From Anoplopoma fimbria (taxonomy: Eukaryota > Chordata > Actinopteri > Perciformes > Anoplopomatidae), in contig NC_072472.1 of NCBI RefSeq assembly GCF_027596085.1, forward strand, positions 11,124,219 through 11,188,218: 64,000 nucleotides of DNA, in the 5' to 3' direction. Both the position numbers and the translations under genes were made by a program. This document shows, piece by piece, positions 39,001 to 48,900 of the stretch (its first letter is position 1; every line of letters starts with the position of its first letter). Below the pieces are notes generated by a model. It did no database searches and was not told the DNA's origin. It saw only the letters and a list, made by a program, of their open reading frames with translations.

Positions 39001-42000
39001 GCCGCAGGGACCTCTGAGCGACGGGGCAACTAATCGCCCCGAGGCAGCAGAGCGAAGTGGTCGGGCAGGGGTGTAGGGCTTGACCATGGCCTGGAGATAG
39101 GAAGGAGCTGTTCCTTTCACTGCCCTGTAGGCTAGCACCAGAGTCTTAAACTGGATGCGAGCTCTTACAGGGAGCCAGTGTAGAGAACGGAGAAGGGAAG
39201 TTGTGTGAGAGAACTTGGGGCGATTGAACACCAGACGTGCTGCAGCTTTCTGGACAAGCTCCAGAGGTCTGATGGCCGACGCCGGGGCTCCAGCAAGTAG
39301 TGAGTTGCAGTAGTCCAGGCGGGAGATGACCAGAGCCTGGATGAGCACCTGCTCACTGAACCAATGTGAGGCTCAGTGAAGAGCCAATAGATTTATGGCA
39401 GTAACATATTGATATTCATTCAGCACTCACTTGGTAACAGTCTCCCTCCAGGTTGTCGAGAATATTGCCACAAGTTGCTCTCATGGACTTTCTGCTCGCG
39501 TTGATCACCTTCTGGTCAATGTGCAGACTTTGTAAAGGAATGATCAATCAGGTGCAGATGAACAATAATACATATAAGTAAAAGCTGTGATAGATTTATT
39601 TATGTGATAGATACATTTGTCTTGGGGAAAAAATACAAAGTCACAGGGCAGGAATAAAAAAGGTTCACCAGAACAGAACGCATTAAGGATATTTCCAACA
39701 CGGTGACCATCTTTGGCTTTTGTTTGACGAGGTCAAAAAGGAGGCCTCCATCACCTCCTCCTAATATCAGCACCTCTTTTCCAGTATAAGACTCTCTTCC
39801 ACTACCCATGATGGCTTGGTTGTAGACCAAATCACACTCTGCCAAGTCTGTAAGGCAAAATAATCATTTACACACTAAATAATTAATCAATTCTAATAAT
39901 ATAAACTAACACAATAATCATCATCAAATTAACTGATGCAGGTTTAATCTTGTACTTGTCACTTGGTTGGAGCCAAACTCTATGTTGTGTCTCAACATGA
40001 GAAACATGCCCTTTTTAGTTGTGTCATATTTACTTACTTAAGTCATCCTTGAGTATTATGATATTTCCATACTGCTTTGAGTGCAGTATCTTTATGTTTT
40101 GGAATGCAGAATCCTCTTCATACACCAACCGGTCCATATCATACTCAACCAGTCTGCCGTCAGTTGTGGGCCAGTACCGGTCCACTTCTGCTCCTCGTAT
40201 GAGGGCTGGGAGCCTTTGTGTGAATGGAGAACAACGCAAATAATCAACATTACTCAAACAGGCAAGCTGTATTGAAATAACAACATGAGCTAAGCCATAA
40301 GCCTCCAGATACTTACCTTTTAATCCTTGTAATATTGCCATCCAAGATAACCTTTAGCTTCGATTCCAGTGCATTTAAGAGCTGCAGAGAAATAAACCGA
40401 GCAAGAAACTCCATAAAAGCTCATTGGCACAATATTTCTTGTCAAATAGTGAGCTAGATCATAGTGCTACATCTGCAGTGCTCTACCAGCCATATCATTT
40501 CACTGAGCTCTCTATCCCAAATCAAAAATGTTTGATTATGTAGAATATAAGCTCAGTGGCAAACACAAGTTTAAGATACCTTCATGTTTTGTTCAGCAAG
40601 ATAATCTTCACAAATGAACACCACTTTTATTATTTTAGAGGCTTGAATGCCATCGGCAGAAGTAAATAGCTAATGGTAGAAGTATACACAACGAGGCAGT
40701 AAAGACGGACTTTGCAGCGTGATGACATTGTATAGTCTCATTTAGACACTTGATATCAAACGCCTTTTTGAAAGACGTGCAAAAGCTTCAAATTTACAAG
40801 AGGGGTATTTACTGATGTGTTACATATCGTAGAACAGAACAAAACTTAAGCTTGTGTTAACCACAGACCTTATTTCAGGTACTTAAGCAGAAACCCATTA
40901 AAACATTTTTGTACAAGGTGGTTTAAGGTAAAGCTATCTATTAAGATCCTTATAATAAGCATATGTTAATAGGTAATAAAGGCCCTTATAAGTCCTAGTA
41001 AGATGCTTATTGACATAATAATGTGTTAATAAGGTTAATAATAGCACCATAAACACTTTTATTGTTAGATAAGAAAATAATAGGCATTTATAAGGAACTT
41101 GTAAACAGTTTACAAACTGCTTCAAAACAGTAATAAAAGACTTGTGAGTTTCTTCTAATTGATTATAATAATTGGATGCTTTAATGCTTTATTGAGATTA
41201 ATTAATGCATGCTTAATTGCGCGTTTAATAGCAGTTAACTTTTCACTTATTGACAGTGCTTTTCACATTTTATAAACGTGATATAAAACATCACTAGTCA
41301 CATCAACAACAAAGAATTGTGAAATTGCATAAACATATTTCGAACATATTTTGCTTCAATATACAATGTACCTCAATGGTGACATATACTGTAATTGTAG
41401 TAATAATTGTCACTATTTTTATTTTCATATAACTGTTTAAGACTGTTTCATAGAACGCTCTTTTTTTGTGGCCACACGATTATTTTATCACCTACATTGT
41501 CTACTTGTGTAATGTCATCCTCTTCATAACACTGCAGATCAACAGTGACCAGCCCATGGGAGTGCACACGCAGAATAGCAAGCCTGAGAAATGAAGTGGT
41601 AAAGATAAAGATATGACACAAAGCAATAAAGTGAGTAGAACATGTTAATTAACTGAAACTTAAATTTACCCAAAATGTTCTAAAGTCTTCAAAATCTAAA
41701 GCATTAATACAGATGCATTCAGACAGACCTGCAAGAGTTGTGTGACAAGCTGAAAAACCTGTCACCTGGAATGCATTGAATACAAACTCACTTGCTCGTT
41801 CAACTATATACGCCTGAAGCCTCATTCACACCTTAATATTAACCAGACGGTAAGCTAACTAAGAGCACCTCCATTCTCAGCTATTTAACATAAAATTATA
41901 GGTTAGCCTGTGGCAGTATCATAGTCTAATTTTCACATATATGCAGAACAGTAAACTAATATTATAATATTAAAGCTTTATTTAATCAAAAAGAAATAAT

Positions 42001-42829
42001 GCAGGAAATAAAATGTGTTTCTCTTACCAGCCATTCTTGCCTACAAGTGTAGCAAGGTATCCATGGCCATTTGTTTCATGGACAGTCTCTGTCATCTCCT
42101 GCTCCTGAAATATGGACAGTAGATCAGGAACTGTCGAAGCAGAGTCCACTGGGAAAAGAGAGAGGGTAGAACAATAAATAATAATGATAGTAATTAAAAC
42201 CAATATGTTTTCCCCCATTGATTATTTGCATCAGTAGTGAAAGAAGTACTCAAATGCAAAAAGTAAGAAGAGAAAATGAGATGAACTGATTTTTCTGTGG
42301 ACTTGCTAGTGAACCAACATTACACTTGTTTTTGGAGATTACAAATAAATGATTGTATTTTGGTCCTACTGTTATTTAACTACTGTAAATATTTGGAACA
42401 TTTGAGATGAGCTGTCTGTTTTTTATGATCTTTAATAGCACAATTTCACATTAAAGTAATTTGTATAACAGAAAAACTTTATTTAAGCTAATTATAAAGT
42501 ATATTAATAATACTTATTTTGACTACTCAGAAATCTACGAAACCCCAAGCCTTAAAGACTCTTGATGTACATACAATGTACAATTGTATGAACTGCAGAA
42601 CCATTTTCTTCTCACTTTTTTGTTATAATTAATTTCCCCCTAACCCTGACCCTTGGCATTTGTCAATTGTTATTTGTTATTACACAGTTTTGCAATAAAG
42701 AAATCCCATACAGAATATACAAAAATAAAGATAATAATAACATGCACTCATCTTACCTGCTGTAGAGAGCTTGAAGTCAAGAGTATAGTGTTTCATTGCC
42801 ATGTCAGCAGTATAGTGTTTCATTGCCAT
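36066..42829 (-). CDS. sms: Spermine synthase, downstream tandem copy (sms A)
   Basis: Spermine synthase transfers an aminopropyl group from decarboxylated AdoMet to spermidine in the cytosol. Exons in transcript order: 42829-42757, 42148-42028, 41583-41496, 40381-40317, 40213-40038, 39847-39693, 39520-39431, 36938-36824, 36703-36624, 36197-36066. The frame is open throughout, 364 aa, near the 366 of human SMS. It has the dimerising N-domain, [14 protein letters not shown], the GGGDGG nucleotide loop, LEID, and a conserved C-terminal VPSYLE. Odd points: a 27-bp duplication at the start gives two in-frame ATGs (42829, 42802; the second gives 355 aa); the motif NDLTA reads NELTA, so human Asp276 is Glu; EDC reads GDC; KKYM reads RKSM; and QGN after exon 9 is replaced by QAS with two residues lost. 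The intron after exon 6 is AT-AC. It may be an active enzyme, a weakened one or a pseudoenzyme. Confidence 0.9.
37255..37836. repeat. Dispersed teleost repeat in sms A intron 7
   Basis: Starts ACCATAGACTGTACATAAG with CGTCACGTCATCCATTG, the hallmark end of a frequent fish repeat, and runs to CCTTTGAGTCCACCCTGG. Related ends occur at 24750 and 55235. Absent from the much shorter intron 7 of sms B. Confidence 0.5.
38507..39356 (-). mobile_element. 5'-truncated L2-like LINE in sms A intron 7
   Basis: Minus-strand product starts at [19 protein letters not shown] and runs 166 aa to [14 protein letters not shown] and a stop. This is the usual C-terminal end of L2-type LINE proteins, followed by a 3' UTR with the TTAGCAGACGCTTTTATCC block and a TTACA-repeat tail. 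A possible 5-bp target duplication TGAAC is at 38502-38506 and 39357-39361. It lies between exons 7 and 8 of sms A and is absent from the matching sms B intron. Confidence 0.88.
39521..39692 (-). other. U12-type AT-AC intron of sms A (intron 6)
   Basis: On the minus strand the exon ends at GAA and the intron begins ATATCCTTA, the U12 donor consensus. It contains TTCCTTTAC, close to the U12 branch consensus TTCCTTAAC, and ends GCAC 12 nt after the branch motif. Joining gives LEIDQKVI in frame, matching the known protein. No GT-AG alternative restores that sequence. Confidence 0.92.
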
Positions 42830-42834
42830 GTCAG

Positions 42835-42910
42835 CAGTTATCAATGCTTGGGAGCAGGCAGCTTGTGAGTATTTATCAGTAGAGACAGAGTGAGGATCCT
42901 GCTACTACGG
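42835..42910 (-). promoter_or_regulatory. Duplicated 5' flank of sms A
   Basis: Aligns by eye with 54056-54125 upstream of sms B, with shared blocks GAGTATTTATC and AGAGACAGAG. The sms duplication therefore included at least the 5' UTR or proximal promoter. No TATA box was placed. Confidence 0.5.
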
Positions 42911-43191
42911 CCAAATAAGAAAAAAACCGGGAGTGGCAACCAGTTTGAAATGATTTAAAAAAAAAAAAATTCTTGAATGGACCTGTCAGTCCTAACTTTA
43001 GGACTCCCACGTTTTTCATTCATTTGTCAAAATTGCATCTTAAATTTTATCATTACAGAGTCATTGTTGACATACTAGTTAAACTCTTATGTGCACGTAT
43101 GTTTTTTTATTTCCAGTGTGGAAATAGAAAAAATGAAGGGCAGGGTGTGGAGGGGCATTGGCATGTAAAAGGCCTGTAGAGACACAGTCTA

Positions 43192-44405
43192 CAGTCCCTG
43201 ACAAAAGTCTTGTCACTTATCCATTTTGTAGAAACAACAGCTTATAACCTGACTTTTAATTTTTCCATTGGTTTTAGAAATGGCTCATATGAAAGCTAAA
43301 ACCCTCCCAAATTATGTTTAATATACTAAAATAAATTTGCTTCACTGAAGAAAGATTGATCATTTAATGAACACAGAAAGGTCAGATTTTGGCAAGACAA
43401 AAGTTTTGTCGCCTACAGAGAGTAATGTGAAAATTGAACAAATAATTTACTTCAAATACAAAAATATGTTGCATAACATCAGTGAATTAAGTAGTGGTGC
43501 TGTGAGATCCATATTTAATATCTTGTATGACTTCCATGAGCTTGAAGGACTGCATCCATGCGGTTCGACAATGATTCATACAATTTATTGATGAAGTCAT
43601 CAGGAATAGCAAAGAAAGCAGTCTTACATGCCTCCCAGAGTTCATCAAGATTCTTTGGTTTCGTCTTCCATGCTTCCTCTTTCATTCTACCCCAGACATG
43701 CTCAATGATGTTCATGTCTGGTGACTGGGCTGGCCAGTCCTGGAGCACCTTGATCTTCTTCGCCTTGAGGAACTTTGATGTAGAGATGGAAGTATGCGAT
43801 GGAGCACCATCCTGCTGCAAAATTTGACCCCTTGTATGGTTGGGAATGTAAGAGGTAGCTAATACTTCTTGATATTTTAGGCTATTGATATTGCCTTCCA
43901 CCCTGCAAATCTCTCGCACACCCCCATACTGGATGTAACCCCAGACCATGATTTTTCCGCCACCAAACTTAACTGTTTTCTGGGTGAATCTCGGATCCAT
44001 GCGGGCTCCAGTAGGTCTCCTGCAATATTTGCGGCGGCTGTGATGTAATTCAACCGAAGATTCATCTGAGAAATCCACCTTCTGCCACTTTTCCAGCGTC
44101 CATCCTTTTATCAGGCTATGGGCCTTGGCAAATGCCACACGTTTTTTTTAATTGCCTTTTGTTTAGTGCTGGTTTCTGGGCACTGATTCGACCATGGAGG
44201 CCATTTCGAGACAGAATTCTACAAACTGTCCTGGTTGACACGGGGACTTGAGGTGACCAGGCCTGGTGGAGCTCTGCTGCAGTGGAAAAGGGGCTGGCCT
44301 TGGATTTTCGAGCCAACAAACGGTCCTCCCGAGCAGTTGTCTTACGGGGTCTGCCGGACCTGGGCTTGTCAAAAACATCTCCAGTCTCTTCAATGAATGC
44401 TAAAT
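43192..44405 (-). mobile_element. Truncated, frameshifted Tc1/mariner transposon (DD35E spacing)
   Basis: The minus strand encodes most of a Tc1-type transposase: GRPRKTT hook, catalytic DFSDES, LQQDGAPSH and SPDMNIIEHVW. Between the second Asp and the Glu there are 35 codons, one more than the 34 of classic Tc1 elements. The frame breaks at a run of eight A residues near 44145. The N-terminal helix-turn-helix and the other inverted repeat are missing beyond about 44405. The surviving end (from 43192, next to TA) has an IR/DR-like pair: GACAAAAGTCTTGTC at 43200 and GACAAAAGTTTTGTC at 43396. Confidence 0.88.
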
Positions 44406-45945
44406 ATGGCTGTTAGCATCTGATAAGTTAGCAAAAGAAAATGCGTTTACTTTTTGCAAATATAACTGAGAACAAGAGTCGAGACATGTTCCCCAAAAAA
44501 CACTTTTAATTGTAGAGGTCACAGAAAGTATCTCAAGTGGGACAGAACAGCATTTGGTGAAATTATATTGAATAAATAAATGTAACTGAGTCCCACAGGG
44601 TTGATCACATGTGAACGTGCTGTGTACTGTATATGCAAGCTACATTCATCGTCCTTTACATGCACCCAATACAGCCTTAAAAAACTTAAAATATATTGGA
44701 GAAATCAAAAAGGTGCTAATAAAACATGACATAAAAACAGCACAAGCACAGACGTGTCATTAAAGTGGTGGAATCTTTTCCCTTTTAAAACACATTTGGA
44801 CTTTTAACACTTCAGTCTCACTCAGGGTGATCACATTGCGTTGATACAATCTGAAAGAATCAAATCACATTTGAGAGGCAGTAACAAAAACAGAGCTTAA
44901 AAGCGACTCAGTTCAGCCGTGCTGAGCCTTTATATTGGTCTATCACACGTCATGAGCTCGTAACTCAAGAGTAAATAACCCTTAACAAAAACCAAAGGAG
45001 AGCGCACACGCCTGCTGTGAGATGAGCTACATCATCAGTGTGTCAAATGACTGTTTAAACATCTAACAGTTCCTTTAGAGTACATGCAAATGTATTCCAA
45101 ATTGAGTAAAACAAACAAAATACAACTGAAAAGTTGTAGCCAGCACACAACGGTAAAACACAACTAAAACAGAAAGGAAGAGAAGTCAGTTTAGGGTAGA
45201 ATAGTGTTAATAGAGATGGGAAATGAAAACCGCCATTGTACATTTTGGGATGTGCCAAGACTGAATGCAAAGTCAATTTTCATCTTGATTTTTCTCTCAC
45301 TAACTTGACTGCTGGAGTGTTTTGCATCAGAGCTTATGAACCAAAAAAAGCCAGTTGTTGTGCAGATGTTAGCAGCAGTGAGTCAGATGTACCACACGTT
45401 CAATTGTCAATATACTGCCACGAGTGTGTGGAAATACAGTTAGTTTTGCTTAATTTCTCCAGATTTTTTACAATTTTTAAAGCCCACATATTGGATAAAT
45501 CCAAACTTTGTGTTGCATCTTATTTTCATCTGACATTCAGTCTGAACCCACCGGTAAGGCTACAGCAGTAATGGGACGAGCATTCACATTCCAGTTGTTG
45601 GGGATTCAGCAGAGAATTGAGGAGGTCTTTACTTCTTCCATACGGTGTAGAAGACCCATCTGACACAATAGAATTAAGGATGTACGCAACAAAGTATGAT
45701 AGCATGCAAACATGTACAGTATTTCATTAGGTCCATTCAGGAATGTATGAACTATTGATCTCAAAACATTCCAGTTCATCACAACTTGACTCGCATTTCT
45801 ATCGGTTATGATAACACTATTATAAGTGATGTTTGTGAATTCATGCACACCAATAGCAAATGGAATATGGAAAAAACATTTTTGTAAATTAGTTCAGTGA
45901 TTGTGGTTTGTTTTTTTTGAGCTTCATTATAACATATCAAAAACC

Positions 45946-48900
45946 TTAAGACGTTCTAAAAGGATACTGCTCCATGTAGGAGGGTACACACACCACCTCT
46001 TTGGAGAACCCCACGGGACACGAGAGCTTCCCTAGCTGTTCCTCGTACAGTCGCAGTGACTCAGTCATGTTCTCGGCGTTACCCTGGTGACCAGTAGCAA
46101 ACAAAAATAATGTAACATGACACACAAACTAATGTTTTTTTGGGGGGGGTTTAAATGGAAGTGATGCATTTCAATGCGTAGTCACAATCAAATGAAAATG
46201 ACTTCTCCCCTTCTTAGCCAGTTCCTTTCCATTAAATAGACCTATTTGACAATTTGAAACTCAATTTTATAATAAAATGGGGACCATGAAGCTTAGACAT
46301 AAGAAGAATTTAACCCTTATAATCTATGGGCGCCTGAGAGCAATAGAGCAGGCGGAGCAGCTGAATCCAGACTTGGGGGAGCAAATTTTTATTGCATACC
46401 CACTTTTATTTTTAAACATTTGAGTGAGTTTGGCTGAATTATCGTTATACATCGCCATTTTCTTATTTGAACAGGGTGAGTCAAAGTAGCTCCAACTGTC
46501 AAACAGAACGGACCAATTGCGGATCTCCTGCGATGTCGGTAACCTACCCAACCTGTCTGGACACACAGACACCATCTGGTTTACAAGGCTTTGCGGGTGT
46601 GACTTCTTAGAAACGCACAAACAATTTTGCGTGGTAAATAGAGTCCTGTGGTAAACACAGTTAACCTGTTTCAACAGGAAATACAGCAATGAGCTGAAGA
46701 AAAATACTCTGAAGATGCCGTGTCACTGGGGGTTCGAAGCCTGGTCAGAGGATACTAGGTTGGACCAGCCCTAGTATCCTGACACAACATTATTAGCAGT
46801 TACTCAAAACGACTCACCTGTGTTAAATATTTCCCCGATGGATGCAGGACCTTCATCGACAGGTCTAAGATTAGACGCAGGAACTCCCATGTAGAGTCTA
46901 CGACAAGCAGTTAGACAGGTTCAAACAAAGGTTTATGAAGTGTGCGTAGATTTCACAATAAAATCATTGTTATTAAATCATTTTATTGTTGAAATCTTTC
47001 AAATGAACCAAATTTTACAAATACCAATAACAATGTGAGGTCAACACACCTTAAAAGGTTCAACATATTTTGAAATATTTTGGTTTTTTTCATCAGTTTC
47101 GACTAAGTATTGCTGTATTTAGTATGAACTAGTGTTGTATTCCAGTCGCTATACGTTTATTTAATGGTATGCAATGTAATGTTTATACATTTGATTTTAT
47201 GCATTTAAATATTAAAAAAAAAAAAAGTTATTTTCAATTGTCTTGAGCTGGTGTTTCTTTATGAATATATCAAAATAAGACTTAATTGTTGCTCAATCAC
47301 AATCCATTACAGTCTGTCTATCTAATCAATCCATTGCACTGTAGCCTGTTCTAGTTGCTATGTTCTGAACATGATTACTATGATAATATTTACTACTTTA
47401 ACAGAGACTTTTGACTTGCATTCATTTTTTGTATTTGAAGTAAAAAGGCAATTATTCAGCCATAATCCTGTCATTATTCATGTTGTCAGGTGGCACAACT
47501 GGTAGACGTCAGGTGGTGCAAGCAGATAAAACATTAATTTAGAGCAATAAATAATAGGTTTAAGTGACCAAATAGTTGATAACTATAATGTTAATAGATA
47601 TTGTATGTGTTCATTTGTATCATTATTTTTATCATTTTAAATGTAAAATCAGATGCTTATGATACCAAAAAAAATAGAATGCAATGATCTCAAAACACAT
47701 CAACAAAATAGATATGTGTTAGGCACTGTAGACACGCTAAGGGATACTTGCCCAAGATTTCAGTTAAGATGAATGGTAGGAAATGATATATATTTTAACA
47801 AATGTTTGGTTGTGCCACCTGACATTTTTTAGCCAGTGAAGTTCATACAAAGATTATAAGATAAAAAAAAAAAAAAGATAGAAACCTTCTTCTGGCTCCA
47901 TGGATATTGGGATTGCAGTCAGGTCATTAATTACGTAATCAAACGTCTTTCCTTCCTGGACGTACTTTTTCAGCACAGGGACACAGTCCTCTACTAGTAT
48001 CTGAAATGCAGAAGACGAGAAGAATCAACCTAACTTTCCTCTCAAATTTCTTTCATTTGGAAAATATGATAAATACACAACTTACTCTTGTCACAAATTC
48101 AGTATTCAGCACTCACTTGGTAACAGTCTCCCTCCAGGTTGTCGAGAATATTGTCACAAGTTGCTCTCATGTACTTTTTGCATGCGTTGATCACCTTCTG
48201 GTCAATGTGCAGACTTTGTAAAGGAATGATCAATCAGGTGCAGAGGTAATATTACACATATAAGTAAAAGCTGGGATAGAAAACTACATTTGCCTTAGTG
48301 AAAAAATAAATAAAAAGGTCACAAGACAGGAATAAAAAAGGTTCACCAGAACAGAACACATAAAGGATATATCCAACATGGTGACCATCTTTGGCTTTTG
48401 TTTGACCATCTCAAAGAGGATGCCTCCATCACCTCCTCCTAATATCAGCACCTCTTTTCCAGTAAAAGTCTCTCTTCCACTACCCATGATGGCAAGGGTG
48501 TAGGCCAGGTCACTCTCTGCCAGGTCTGCAAGGTAAATGATTCATTTATGCACAAAAATAATTGTTGCATTTTTATAAATAATACAAACTAACACAATAA
48601 TTATCATCAAATTAACTGATACAGGTTTAATGATGTACATTACTAGGGCTGCCATGATTAGTCTGTGGTATCGATGACGTCATTCCATTGTAAATTGACG
48701 CATGCTTTTTTTAAATTGTTTGTCCTTGAAGCTGCTCAATATAACTGAATAACTGTTTAAGGGAAAACGGTAGATTTCCAAGCCATTCGGTTCCATGTTT
48801 TTGTGTAATTTATTGACACACTGCAAACAGTCTGTATTTAAGATTTCTGTGGTACCGTATGTCTTTTAGTTTGGTGCTGCATTAAACCGTGACAAAGGTC

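Larger units (their letters stand above)
42830..45945. other. Region between the two sms genes
   Basis: From the sms A start outward: a 5' flank (about 42835-42910) similar to that of sms B (54056-54125), sharing GAGTATTTATC and AGAGACAGAG; a truncated Tc1-type transposon (43192-44405); DNA with no recognised feature (44406-44930); and then the 3' flank of sms B, which resembles that of sms A. Confidence 0.6.

Noticed and set aside
39600..39692. Continuation of the sms A exon 6 reading frame past 39693
   Set aside because: It reads through the U12 AT-AC intron. The conserved protein resumes at 39520, so the extra residues are intronic.
41484..41495. Alternative sms A exon 3 donor four bases downstream (GTAG/GTGAT)
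   Set aside because: It would leave one extra base and break the frame of exon 4; the GTAGGT donor after codon AAT keeps phase zero in both copies.
45236..45571. A 111-codon plus-strand open frame downstream of sms B
   Set aside because: No known motif and no splice signals. It lies in flank sequence absent from the sms A side, so probably inserted or random DNA.
46324..46689. A 121-codon minus-strand open frame in sms B intron 9
   Set aside because: Not in phase as a retained intron or extra exon between exons 9 and 10, and no motif recognised.
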